Assembly (NCBI GenBank): GCA_028284775.1
Contig: JANQRB010000071.1
Span: 1-42,690, forward strand
Origin: Candidatus Kapaibacterium sp.
GTDB lineage: Bacteria > Bacteroidota > Ignavibacteria > Kapaibacteriales > UBA7675
Reading direction: 5' to 3'
DNA length: 42,690 nucleotides
Below the pieces are notes generated by a model. It was not told the origin of the DNA and ran no database searches. It saw only the letters and a program-made list of their open reading frames with translations. Of the stretch, positions 35,301-42,690 are shown in pieces. Made by a program: the position numbers and the translations under genes. Position 1 is the stretch's first letter. Each line of letters opens with the position of its first letter.

Positions 35301-36328
35301 TGCGCTGCGTTCTGTATCGCTCGGCTTCAGCCCGGCAGGCGCGCTTCCTGCTGCTCATTCATCATATGGCCGTCGATGGCGTGTCCTGGCGCTTGATTCT
35401 CGACCAGTTGTCGCGCGCCTATGCCGCCGCGCTCGCCGGCGAGGCCCAGCCCCTCCAGGGCGCTGCAGACGCTAGCTTTCACGCATGGACCAGCTCGCTG
35501 GCTCAACAGAGCGCCGGCCGCGCTTTTGATGACGAGCTGAACTACTGGCTGGATCCGCGCCGACGCGACAGCAAGAGACTACCGCTCGACTTTGATGCCA
35601 GGCCGGAGTTAAATACTTATGCCAGCAGCGCCAACGTCGCCTGTAGTCTGCCGGCAGCCGCAACGGAATGGCTGCTGCGTCATCTTCTTGCTTCCACGTC
35701 GCTGCGAATCGAAGAAGCGCTGATCGCGGCTTTGCTGCACAGCATCTCGCGCTGGTGCGGCGCGGAACGGCTGCTGCTCGATATGGAAAGCCATGGACGC
35801 GAGGATTCGGCGGAGATGATGGATCTGAGCAGTACCGTCGGCTGGTTTACGGCTCTTTATCCCGTCTTCTTTGAATGGAAAGCCGGGGCCGGTATGCTGG
35901 ATCTGGCAGGGTCGGTGCAGGCCGGTATGGCCGCCGTGCCGCATTACGGCATCGGCTACGGCGCCTTGCGCTATCAGCATCCGGACAGCAAGATCCGCGA
36001 GCAATTACCGGCAATGCCGCCAGCCCAGATCAATTTCAATTATCTCGGGCAATTCGGCGAACTGCTCGCCCTTGCCGGCGATTGGCAATTTGCCGAAGAA
36101 AACAGCGGCGAGCATCTCAGTCCCGCGATGCAGCGCGGCAGCCTCATTGACGTCGGCTGCACGATAGCTGGCGGCATCCTTAACATCAACTGGAATTACA
36201 GTGATAAATTTCACCGCCGGCAGACTATCGAAAAGCTGGCGGCCTGGCACTTGGAAGCGCTGCAGGATCTAATTGCCGACGCCGGGCGCAAGGATATGCG
36301 CGCGACGGCGCCATCATCGTCTGCATAA
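32396..36328 (+). CDS. NRPS, (half C)-A-T-E, leucine-activating with epimerase (1310 aa)
   Basis: The protein begins inside a condensation domain: residues about 20-250 match only the C-terminal half (from ERDYWRRKL on), with no HHxxxDG, and an in-frame stop just upstream at 32360-32362 rules out a longer frame. The A domain follows (about 268-755, YTSGSTGRPKG at 417, FDASVWE with Asp463, Lys749). Its code DAWFLGNVVK equals the classic Leu code I remember. The A8 region reads QLSIHGQRLE rather than the usual QVKIRG. Carrier Ser806 lies in GGDSITSI, the type found before epimerases. Epimerization domain: HHMAVDGVSW from 989, SSTVGWFTALYPV, YGIGYGALRY and NFNYLGQF, all intact. The product should be D-Leu on the carrier. 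The condensing partner is presumably the C domain ending the preceding protein. No thioesterase. Confidence 0.92.
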   Translation: MPLSALAKARARDQRHNERDYWRRKLSAKPYSLAGFPDDNRSVPTSGAPRAQMQIEIRDELARRLLTAASSSDYALFTLLLAVLRALLYRYSGRKQQIIGTTVFQREFRPKLLNSVLLLAGSVNGTLSGRVLLNDSKQLLLEARRQQNFPLVEALEFLSQHCTLSDIEVLMRLDSLQHADYCASLQPAMMFNFLRHESSLTLKLEYDSRRYSLSYVECLLDHFQSLAEALLHNTDCKLARFPILRTAEEERIRAVGDGAAEPFHAALSLPALIDEHAESQPDAPALRTTLDSFSYRQLRTLSQELARRMQGLGVGPERGVLLLGDRSPAFIIAALAVLRSGGFYLPLAADTPPERLRAIIEDIRPALIMCDPARRAKLPPFDAVVLDLELQNFEAGDTNTPSGLPTIRLEQAAYAIYTSGSTGRPKGVLVTHASLLNLIAWHHKEFKLCASDRTTWLANVAFDASVWEIWPGLAAGACITIVDESIKAEAETLRDFILSQRITHSFVPTVLAELMLSLEWPATSALRYLLTGGDRLCRRPERALPFRLVNNYGPTEATVVASSGPVEQGSAPDKDISIGRPIANLRAYILDEDLQLRPFGLSGELYLGGAGLARGYHAAPAQTAAAFLPDPFSTRPGERMYRSGDLASLRDDATLMFHGRRDRQLSIHGQRLELAEIEAVLRGFDGIREALVRAVDNRIEAFLLPEQSAPDPSANPTLLQRYLRERLPAYMIPVSFTTLAALPLSANGKLDYAQLPQTQQSDRDKAAAFVAARSEEEALLAALCGELLNLPQVSVNANFFEMGGDSITSIQLVSRLKQVGWRLKPWQVFESQTIAALAPRLQRIEAQTAAAEPFKGRSPLSPIQHWHLEHNLPTLHHFNQAVLISVPLAIETAALEAALRQLLRHNDALRLRLEITDAAPCLRYDELDPKDILEIVDLDALESADWQSAMATHADACQRSLDVCKGPILRCVLYRSASARQARFLLLIHHMAVDGVSWRLILDQLSRAYAAALAGEAQPLQGAADASFHAWTSSLAQQSAGRAFDDELNYWLDPRRRDSKRLPLDFDARPELNTYASSANVACSLPAAATEWLLRHLLASTSLRIEEALIAALLHSISRWCGAERLLLDMESHGREDSAEMMDLSSTVGWFTALYPVFFEWKAGAGMLDLAGSVQAGMAAVPHYGIGYGALRYQHPDSKIREQLPAMPPAQINFNYLGQFGELLALAGDWQFAEENSGEHLSPAMQRGSLIDVGCTIAGGILNINWNYSDKFHRRQTIEKLAAWHLEALQDLIADAGRKDMRATAPSSSA

Positions 36329-36993
36329 ATTCTGTCCCGCGAATGAGGCTCGAAACTTGTTCCTGACGGGTGGAATCTTGCGCCACAACAAATAGCCATT
36401 GTTAAGCCCGATTCAACCGTCTCGCGGGCTGATGTCAGCCGAAAAAGGTTTAAGGTCCATCGGTGCAGTGCGAAGCTCGCCTTTTACCTGCAGGCAGCCC
36501 GCCGGACTGCACCGCAATTTGTTTAACACTTTCTTCTGAACCAGTCGCTATCTGGACAAGGTCGAGGGGGAATTGGCAGATGCCTCTTCGACTATCTGAC
36601 AGCGGATTCCGGCAGCAAACTTTCGGGTGCAAGAGAAATAGTACTTTTTCAATAAAGTATCTTGTATACATTCCTTCCCTTAGGGTAAGGGGAGGCTAGG
36701 AGGGGATATAAGTACATAGAGACTCCATGACTCCCCTGATCCCTCTTTCACAAAGAAGAGAATCTCAAGAGAATTAACTTGAAAGATCGCTAATTATTCC
36801 TACCTGAGTCCCTCTATAAAAGACAACTGATTGTTAAGTGGCTTAAAAATCTTTGTTTGATCGAGACTCAAGCAAATCTGACCGGGCAGTACTCTTTTCA
36901 GGCCGGACAATCTGCGTCCTTCCGATTAAGACTACGTCATTTCACAGCAGGAATTCAAAGTGACTCGTTGAAATAACCTAAGACCGGAGGATT
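36329..36993. other. Intergenic region between NRPS and exporter
   Basis: The region is AT-richer than its flanks, especially 36640-36990. It contains a perfect 9-base inverted repeat (36461-36469 and 36506-36514) and a small imperfect hairpin (CCTTCCC at 36673 against GGGtAAGG ending at 36690). The open frames on either strand have no ribosome sites or recognisable products. A promoter for the exporter probably lies in the AT-rich half, but I could not pair convincing -35 and -10 boxes. Confidence 0.45.
36461..36514. repeat. Perfect 9-base inverted repeat, possible terminator or operator
   Basis: CGGTGCAGT at 36461-36469 is repeated inverted as ACTGCACCG at 36506-36514, with 36 bases between that contain a small internal CCTGCAGG palindrome. 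It lies about 130 bases after the last megasynthase and is followed by AATTTGTTT. Roles as a weak terminator of the NRPS transcript or as a regulator site are both possible. Confidence 0.45.
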
Positions 36994-37104
36994 ATGTTTC
37001 CTCTCAATCCGGACACAATTCAGCGTCCATTCTATTCGTCCTCGACAAACGCGAACGCCATCGATCGCAGCATTAATCCTTCCAGGGAACAAGCTTTTAT
37101 ATGA
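36994..37104 (+). CDS. Possible 36-residue leader peptide coupled to the exporter
   Basis: An ATG with GGAGG just three bases upstream (36986-36990) opens a 36-codon frame, Ser-, Asn- and Pro-rich and without net charge, starting MFPLNPDTIQ. Its TGA overlaps the exporter's ATG as ATGA (37101-37104). The exporter has only a weak, distant AGGGA of its own, so it may depend on re-initiation after this peptide. There is no signal peptide and no recognised family. The same overlap pattern precedes the first megasynthase. The close spacing of the ribosome site is a caution. Confidence 0.4.
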   Translation: MFPLNPDTIQRPFYSSSTNANAIDRSINPSREQAFI

Positions 37105-38981
37105 TCGGAAAATCAATTGCCGACTTTTTTAGATCCGTGAGAAACAAAACACAGGCGCCGGCGGCAGCGGGGCAGCCTCGTGTACCCATTGGCGAGCGAT
37201 TCAGGGCGCTCAAAAACCTGCTTCCCTTTTTTGTATTGGTATGGCGTACCAGTCCGCCTATGATGCTTGGCAACGTTCTGCTGCGTCTTTGTAAAGCGGC
37301 GATACCCCTTTCAATGCTCTACGTCGGTAAACTGATTATCGATGAAGTCTTGCTGCAGGCCGGAGCTTATCCCGACTACAATCTGGATACACTTATCGTT
37401 CTCGTCGCGGCGGAGTTTGGCCTGGTTATCGTCTCTGACATTCTGAATCGCGGCGTAGCCCTGCTGGACAGTTTGCTCGGCGACCTGTTCGCCAATGAGA
37501 CATCGATCAAATTGATGGAACACGCGGGCCTGTTGGATCTCGATCAATTCGAAGATGCCGAATTCTATGACAAGCTCGAGCGGGCGCGGCGCCAGACGCT
37601 CAGCCGCACGGTGCTTATGTCGGAGGTTCTGGGTCAGGTGCAGGACGCGATTACCATGGTGTTTCTCTCGGCCGGCCTGCTGGCATTCAATCCCTGGCTG
37701 ATCTTGCTCCTGGCGCTGGCTGTGATTCCGGCCTTCCTGGGGGAATCGCACTTTAACGAACGTACATACTCCTTGATTCATGGCCTCACGCCCGAGCGGC
37801 GCGAGCTGGACTATCTGCGCTACACCGGCGCGAGCGATGAGTCCGCCAAGGAAATCAAAATGTTCGGCCTGGCCGGATTCCTGACCGATCGCTTTAAGCT
37901 GCTGTCTGACAAATATTACAAATCCAATCGGGAGCTGGCGATCAAACGGGCCGGCTGGGGTATCTTTTTCGCTGCCCTGGGCAGCGCCGGCTATTATGCC
38001 GCCTATGCTGTAATCATATACCGTACGGTCGAAGGGGAGCTCAGTCTGGGCGATCTGACTTTTCTCGCCGGATCCATCGACCGCCTGCGCTCGCTGCTCG
38101 ACCGCATTTTGAGTAAATTTTCCGTGGTCGCCGCCGGAGCGCTTTACCTGCAGGATTTTTTCGACTTTTTCGGACTGGAGCCGCGCATCACCGCCGGGAA
38201 GCAAACCATTGCCTTTCCGCAGCCGATCAAGGAAGGATTTCGTTTCGAGAACGTCAGCTTCCGCTACCACAACACCGAGATATGGGCATTGCGCAATTTG
38301 TCCTTTAGCCTGAAGGCGGGCGAAAAGCTGGCTCTGGTAGGAGAGAACGGCGCCGGCAAGACGACGATCGTCAAACTGCTGTCGCGGCTCTACGACCCCA
38401 CCGAAGGGCGTATCCTGCTGGATGGCCGTGACCTGCGCGACTACGATCCGAATGATCTTCGCCGTGAAATCGGCGTTATCTTCCAGGATTTCGTGAAATA
38501 CCAGATGACTGCCGCCACCAACATAGCCGTCGGGCGCATCGAAGATCTGTCAGACCGCAGCCGCATTGAACGTTCGGCGGCTCTTAGTCTTTCTGATTCG
38601 GTGATCGACAAGCTGCCGGACGGCTACGACCAGATGATCGGGCGCCGCTTTGCCAATGGCGTCGAGTTGTCGGGCGGGCAGTGGCAGAAAATCGCGCTCG
38701 GCCGCGCCTATATGCGCGACGCCCAGGTGCTTATCCTCGACGAGCCGACAGCCGCCCTCGACGCCCGTGCCGAGCATGAGGTCTTTCAGCGCTTCGCCGA
38801 CCTCACGAAGGGGAAAACCGCGATCCTGATTTCCCATCGTTTTTCCACAGTCCGGATGGCCGATCGCATCCTGGTGATCGAAAATGGCAGCTTTGTTGAA
38901 ATGGGCAGCCACGAAGAATTGCTGCGCCGGGGCGGACGATACGCCGAATTGTTCGAATTACAAGCCCAGGGTTATCGTTGA
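37101..38981 (+). CDS. ABC transporter, fused permease and ATPase (half-transporter exporter)
   Basis: Residues about 1-370 form the membrane part with hydrophobic segments near 58-85, 100-125, 185-215 and 285-310. Residues about 390-626 are the nucleotide-binding domain: Walker A GENGAGKTT near 415, Q-loop IFQDF, signature LSGGQWQ near 523, Walker B VLILDEPTAALDA near 545, and the switch His in ISHRF. The 626-residue length and order match homodimeric type IV (MsbA/lipid or peptide) exporters. Placed between the megasynthases and the acyl-activating gene on the same strand, it most likely exports the lipopeptide or gives self-resistance (inference). No peptidase domain is present, so it is not a processing transporter for ribosomal peptides. 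Confidence 0.9.
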   Translation: MIGKSIADFFRSVRNKTQAPAAAGQPRVPIGERFRALKNLLPFFVLVWRTSPPMMLGNVLLRLCKAAIPLSMLYVGKLIIDEVLLQAGAYPDYNLDTLIVLVAAEFGLVIVSDILNRGVALLDSLLGDLFANETSIKLMEHAGLLDLDQFEDAEFYDKLERARRQTLSRTVLMSEVLGQVQDAITMVFLSAGLLAFNPWLILLLALAVIPAFLGESHFNERTYSLIHGLTPERRELDYLRYTGASDESAKEIKMFGLAGFLTDRFKLLSDKYYKSNRELAIKRAGWGIFFAALGSAGYYAAYAVIIYRTVEGELSLGDLTFLAGSIDRLRSLLDRILSKFSVVAAGALYLQDFFDFFGLEPRITAGKQTIAFPQPIKEGFRFENVSFRYHNTEIWALRNLSFSLKAGEKLALVGENGAGKTTIVKLLSRLYDPTEGRILLDGRDLRDYDPNDLRREIGVIFQDFVKYQMTAATNIAVGRIEDLSDRSRIERSAALSLSDSVIDKLPDGYDQMIGRRFANGVELSGGQWQKIALGRAYMRDAQVLILDEPTAALDARAEHEVFQRFADLTKGKTAILISHRFSTVRMADRILVIENGSFVEMGSHEELLRRGGRYAELFELQAQGYR

Positions 38982-39341
38982 TAAGTTTTGTTCCTCCCTA
39001 AGGTCCGGTCACGTCGGGACCGAAGTCGAGAACACAAGGCCACGGAGTCCCGCAGCCCAAACTTGCCGAACACGGCGGAAAATTCTTAATGTGATGGTCG
39101 CTGTGAGATCGGGCCGGCGAAATCGCAGCCGGGTCTCACCGGTGGCCGCAATAAGAATTATCGATCACTTCTTGTCAAATATCTCATTCTGTACCATATT
39201 GCATCCGTCAAATCAGTTGCGGATGATCAAACCAAAGTAATCGAGCGACGAACGTTACAACAGATCTGTTCGTGCTGATGCTCCTACTGCACTCGGAGCG
39301 TCACCAAATTGCAAATGTCCGTGCAAATGCGTCAGTCTTTC

Positions 39342-39376
39342 ACAGCCGAGCTGCACAGAATACGACAGCCGAGCTG
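39342..39376. repeat. 12-base direct repeat, possible regulator site
   Basis: ACAGCCGAGCTG occurs at 39342-39353 and 39365-39376, start to start 23 bases (about two helical turns), about 270 bases before the FAAL start. The spacing would suit a dimeric regulator, but chance cannot be excluded. Confidence 0.3.
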
Positions 39377-39599
39377 ACGGTTCCACGACGATACCATCGA
39401 TGATTTACCATCAGCAATCGGCGCACCGGACGGAAAGTCTGATAATGCGGATTCGACGAGGATCGCGCCAAAACCAGGAGACGAGCTAAGCGGTACGCCT
39501 AAATCTGTGCAGGGCACTCAGCTGAAGGGAAGTAATCATTGCCAGCTTCCCGTAGAGGCTCTCTATTGGTAATGGCTATAGCTTCACGGTTCAATAAGC

Positions 39600-39631
39600 T
39601 TGATTACACTCTAAAAGTGCCACTATATAAT
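39600..39631 (+). promoter_or_regulatory. Putative promoter of the FAAL-ACAD gene
   Basis: TTGATT (39600-39605) is followed after 18 bases by TATATA and, two bases on, by a perfect TATAAT (39626-39631). Transcription from here would leave an untranslated leader of only about ten bases, which agrees with the absence of a Shine-Dalgarno site before the ATG at 39648. It suggests the acyl-activating gene has its own transcript. Confidence 0.35.
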
Positions 39632-39647
39632 CGTAACATTGCGAACG

Positions 39648-42600
39648 ATGAATCATCCAGAAATTCCCAGGCTTGAGTTCACTCCGGCTCACTCGACTTT
39701 GGTGGCTCTGTTTCAGGAACGCGCACGCCAAAATCCCACGGCAACCGCCTTTACTTATCTTCGCGAGCCACATCTCCAAGCGCAAACGATTAGTTGCGCC
39801 GAACTTGACCGGCAAGCCCGTTCCATAGCCCGAAGCCTGTTGGCAAGCGGTGCGCCCGGCGACCGTGTACTGCTCCTCTATCCGGCGGGCGTCGAGTTTG
39901 TCGCGGCTTTGATGGGCTGCCTTTATGCATCTTTTATCGCTGTTCCGGCGTATCCGCCGCGACCTAATCGCAGCCTTCAGCGTCTGGCGACGATTGCGGC
40001 CGACGCCACAGCGCGCCTCGCGTTGACGACACGAAGCTTAGGCAGTAAGGTCAGGCGCGCTGCCGACGGCGATCCAGCCCTGAGCCGGCTTGAATGGCTC
40101 TTTCACGACGATTGCCTTGCTTCGCCCGATAGCCCGGTGGATCTGCCCTTGCCCGGTGCCGCCTCGCTGGCCTACCTGCAATATACTTCCGGCTCTACCT
40201 CGGCCCCCAAAGGCGTAATGGTCACCCATCGCAATCTGCTGGCAAACCTGGAAGATATGCGGCGGGGCTGGCAGATCGACCAGGATAGCGTCCTCCTCTC
40301 CTGGCTGCCGCACTTTCACGATATGGGGCTGATTTACGGTATTCTCGAACCGCTCTACCTGTCGCTGCCCGGCATCCTGATGAATCCCAACGACTTCCTG
40401 CAGCGCCCGATCCGCTGGCTGCAGGCAATGACCAAATATCGCGCGACCCATAGTGTGGCGCCGAACTTTGCCTACGATCTCTGCGTGCAAAAGATCGGGC
40501 CGCAACAGCGGGCGGATCTGGATCTATCGGCCTGGCGCGTCGCCGTCAATGGCGCAGAGCCGGTGCGGGCATCGACGCTCGAGGCTTTCGCGGATGCCTT
40601 CGCCGATTGCGGCTTCCGTTTAGAGGCCTTCGCTCCCGGCTACGGCCTGGCGGAATCGACCCTGAAAGCCACCGCCACTCGCGGCGATGAGGAAGCGCGC
40701 ATTCTGACGGTCGATGCCGCGGCGCTGGGGCAAAATCGCCTGCAGCTCGCCGCCGAAGACGCAGACGGCACTGTCAGGCTTGTCGGCTGCGGCGACACGG
40801 CCATCGATACACAAATTCGCATCGTCGACCCTCAGACACAGACGGTTTGCGCCGGCGACGGCATCGGTGAAATCTGGCTGGGCGGTACAACGATCGCCAG
40901 AGGATATTGGGGCCGACCTGTCGAAACGGAACAGCAATTTTTCGCTCATACTCTCCCGGATGGCGAAGGACCTTTTCTCCGCACAGGTGATCTCGGCTTC
41001 GTCCACGACGGCCATCTTTATGTGACCGGCAGGAAAAAGGACGTGATCATTGTCCGCGGCCGCAATCACTATCCGCAGGATATCGAGCTTAGCGTTGCCG
41101 AATGTCATCCGGCGCTGCGCCCTAATAGCGCCGCGGCATTTGCCCTTGAAAGTGACGATGGCGAACAACTGGTGCTCGTGCAGGAAGTCGAGCGCAGTGC
41201 TCTGCGCAATCTCGATAACGCGGCGGTCGCACAGGCGATCCGCGAGGTCGTCAGCATTGAGCACGAACTTCAGGTCCATGATGTCGTCCTGCTCTTGCCG
41301 GGCGCGCTTCCCAAGACTTCCAGCGGTAAAGTGCAACGCAGCCTTTGCCGCGAATACTATCTGGCAGGCAGCCTGCGCCGCGCCGTCGCAAGCTCTGTTA
41401 ACGGGACAGGGGGGAGCGCCGACGATCGAGCCGCAAGCACCGGCGTGAAGGAAAGCCATGACGGAAATCCGGCATCGCGGCATTCGGCGACGCAGTCGGA
41501 CCAATTGGACCGCGAACTTAAAACAAGCATGGTCAAACTAGAGTCGCCTCAAACTGCAGCGTCGGCCCCCATTACTCCGGCCGGCTCCGAAGCCAGCGCG
41601 GCTGAATCCGATCGCTTGATAAACTGGCTGCGCGGCTATGCGGTGCAGCGGATCGACTCGCGTCTGATCGACGAGCGACGCAGCATACCGCCCCACGTCA
41701 TCCTCGATTTCGGTAATCAGGGCATTCTTGGAATGATGTTGCCGCGGCAGCTCGGCGGCGCCGGACTCTACGTTCGCGATATGATGCGCGTCCTGGAACA
41801 GCTCGCGGCGATTGACATAACGCTCGCGCAGTTTGTCGGCACCAACAATTGTCTCGGTCTGCGCCCCATCCAACGCTACGCCTCTGCCGCTCTGCAGTCC
41901 GCCCTTTTGTCCGATCTTGCCTCCGGACGTGTGCTGGCCGGCTTTGCAATGACCGAACCCGGCGCGGGCTCCGCCGTCCGACACATCCAGGCCCGCGCCG
42001 TCGCCGACGGAAGAGGCTCCTGGCTGCTTTCGGGCACGAAGTACTGGAGCGGCAATGCCGCCTGGGCCGGCGCTATCAACGTTTTTGCTCACCTGATCGA
42101 TGAAAATGGCAAGCCCGCCGGCATAACGGGCTTTGTGGTGAAGGCCGGAGCGCCGGGGCTGAGCTACGGTCCCGAAGCGCCGACGATGGGCCTGCGCGGC
42201 AGCGTCCAGAATACGATGTATCTGCGGGATGTGCCGGTCGGCCCCGAGGATATGTTGGGCGGCCCCGGCGAGGGAATGCTCGTTGCTCACGATACCATGA
42301 TGTTCGCCCGCCTAAGCATTGCCGCTGTCTGCGTCGGCGCAATGAAACGCTGTCTGCGCCTGATGCTGCGCTATGCCGACCGGCGGAGTATTGCCACCGG
42401 CCCCTTGCTCGAGAATGCGCTGAGCCAGGAGCGATTGAGCGAACATTGCGCGGCCGTCACGACCCTCGAAGTCTATGTCGACCTTGTGGCCGGCCTGCTC
42501 GACAGCGGCGTGGAGATTCCAGACGCCGTACTTGCGGCATGCAAAACATCGGCGCCGGAGTTGCTCTGGCGTTGTGTCGACGACATGATGCAGATGCTTG

Positions 42601-42690
42601 GCGGCCGGGCCTATGGCGAGAACAATCCGGCCCCGCAGATGATGCGCGACGCCCGCATCTTCCGCATCTTCGTGGGCCCGACCGAGTCGC
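39648..42690 (+). CDS. Fatty acyl-AMP ligase fused to acyl-CoA dehydrogenase, 3' partial
   Basis: The frame runs open from the ATG at 39648 to the window end (1014 codons so far). Residues 1-575 are a FAAL: YTSGSTSAPKG at 179, WLPHFHDMGLIYG, QRPIRWLQAM, APNFAYDLC, GYGLAEST, GRKKDVIIVRGRNHYPQDIE, and the C-terminal Lys in PKTSSGK near 555. FAALs make acyl-adenylates and load them onto carrier proteins. A Ser/Ala-rich linker (about 576-650) leads to an acyl-CoA dehydrogenase domain (about 655 on): MTEPGAGS (flavin contact), GTKYWSGNAAWAG, TMGLRGSVQNT, GRAYGE and RDARIFRIF. It may desaturate the tethered acyl chain at alpha-beta. The position of the usual MCAD-type catalytic Glu reads Val (IFVGPTE). 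No carrier domain is seen, and one may follow past the window. This gene should supply the lipid starter of the NRPS-PKS line. Confidence 0.9.
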   Translation, partial: MNHPEIPRLEFTPAHSTLVALFQERARQNPTATAFTYLREPHLQAQTISCAELDRQARSIARSLLASGAPGDRVLLLYPAGVEFVAALMGCLYASFIAVPAYPPRPNRSLQRLATIAADATARLALTTRSLGSKVRRAADGDPALSRLEWLFHDDCLASPDSPVDLPLPGAASLAYLQYTSGSTSAPKGVMVTHRNLLANLEDMRRGWQIDQDSVLLSWLPHFHDMGLIYGILEPLYLSLPGILMNPNDFLQRPIRWLQAMTKYRATHSVAPNFAYDLCVQKIGPQQRADLDLSAWRVAVNGAEPVRASTLEAFADAFADCGFRLEAFAPGYGLAESTLKATATRGDEEARILTVDAAALGQNRLQLAAEDADGTVRLVGCGDTAIDTQIRIVDPQTQTVCAGDGIGEIWLGGTTIARGYWGRPVETEQQFFAHTLPDGEGPFLRTGDLGFVHDGHLYVTGRKKDVIIVRGRNHYPQDIELSVAECHPALRPNSAAAFALESDDGEQLVLVQEVERSALRNLDNAAVAQAIREVVSIEHELQVHDVVLLLPGALPKTSSGKVQRSLCREYYLAGSLRRAVASSVNGTGGSADDRAASTGVKESHDGNPASRHSATQSDQLDRELKTSMVKLESPQTAASAPITPAGSEASAAESDRLINWLRGYAVQRIDSRLIDERRSIPPHVILDFGNQGILGMMLPRQLGGAGLYVRDMMRVLEQLAAIDITLAQFVGTNNCLGLRPIQRYASAALQSALLSDLASGRVLAGFAMTEPGAGSAVRHIQARAVADGRGSWLLSGTKYWSGNAAWAGAINVFAHLIDENGKPAGITGFVVKAGAPGLSYGPEAPTMGLRGSVQNTMYLRDVPVGPEDMLGGPGEGMLVAHDTMMFARLSIAAVCVGAMKRCLRLMLRYADRRSIATGPLLENALSQERLSEHCAAVTTLEVYVDLVAGLLDSGVEIPDAVLAACKTSAPELLWRCVDDMMQMLGGRAYGENNPAPQMMRDARIFRIFVGPTES

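Larger units (their letters stand above)
38982..39647. other. Intergenic region upstream of the FAAL gene
   Basis: No convincing gene on either strand. It holds a 12-base direct repeat (39342 and 39365) and, just before the next gene, a likely promoter. A weak dyad (GGTCC/GGACC at 39002-39021) follows the exporter's stop but lacks a T-tract, so I do not call it a terminator. Confidence 0.45.

Noticed and set aside
36673..36690. Rho-independent terminator at CCTTCCC/GGGtAAGG
   Set aside because: The stem is short, bulged and not followed by a T-tract.
36463..36699. A 78-codon plus-strand frame between the NRPS and the exporter
   Set aside because: No ribosome site; it begins within the inverted repeat and has no protein-like features.
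39002..39021. Terminator after the ABC transporter (GGTCC/GGACC)
   Set aside because: Only five paired bases and no T-tract.
41538..42290. Minus-strand frames opposite the FAAL-ACAD gene (also 40038-40505 and 40620-41504)
   Set aside because: The plus-strand frame from 39648 to the window end is unbroken and carries FAAL and ACAD motifs.
1..42690. CRISPR array, insertion sequence or prophage genes
   Set aside because: No regularly spaced repeats, transposase motifs or phage proteins were seen.

Overview
The window is GC-rich by eye and comes from a bacterium that I cannot place to species. It encodes a secreted peptidase with a C-terminal SPNP/ELYNSLG sorting-type or FlgD-like Ig domain, a long Asp-box (sortilin-like) beta-propeller protein, an Uma2-family nuclease-like gene, several lipoproteins and a DUF481 outer-membrane protein. 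This mix points to a diderm, plausibly of the FCB group or a nearby candidate phylum (Calditrichota/KSB1-like). That placement is inference only.

Left part (1-11756), ordinary chromosome-type genes: the 3' end of a sortilin-like protein; a 5'-truncated Uma2 gene; a lipoprotein built of four six-cysteine repeats; a second lipoprotein; a divergently transcribed M23 metallopeptidase with a sorting-type tail; 1.1 kb without a convincing gene; a DUF481 protein; and a coupled pair consisting of a ParA-type ATPase (signature lysine replaced by arginine) and a DUF697 membrane protein with a histone H1-like Ala/Lys-rich domain.

Right part (about 11.9 kb to the window end): a hybrid NRPS-PKS cluster, all on the plus strand, predicted to make a lipopeptide. 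Four megasynthase genes read C-A-T-KS-AT-KR-T; TubC-C-A-T-C-T-C-A-T; KS-(vestigial AT)-T-C; and (half C)-A-T-E. They are followed by an ABC exporter and by a fatty acyl-AMP ligase fused to an acyl-CoA dehydrogenase, which runs off the window end. Codes read by eye from the adenylation domains are DSACIAEVWK (unassigned), DAFWLGGTFK (valine-like), DGECVGSVAK (nearest to the bacitracin lysine code I remember) and DAWFLGNVVK (identical to the classic Leu code I remember). The epimerase would give D-Leu. The AT carries the malonyl-type AFHS motif.

Working model (inference): a fatty acid is activated by the FAAL and perhaps desaturated by the ACAD, then condensed onto residue 1. That unit is extended by one ketoreduced malonate, then Val, one residue from a module without its own A domain, a basic residue, possibly another malonate unit, and D-Leu. 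There is no thioesterase and no free carrier protein in the window, so the pathway must continue beyond it. The most unusual parts are the damaged or incomplete modules: an internally deleted AT, a module lacking A, and a half C domain. Also unusual are two tiny ORFs, each overlapping the start of its downstream gene by ATGA, and the Cys-repeat lipoprotein.
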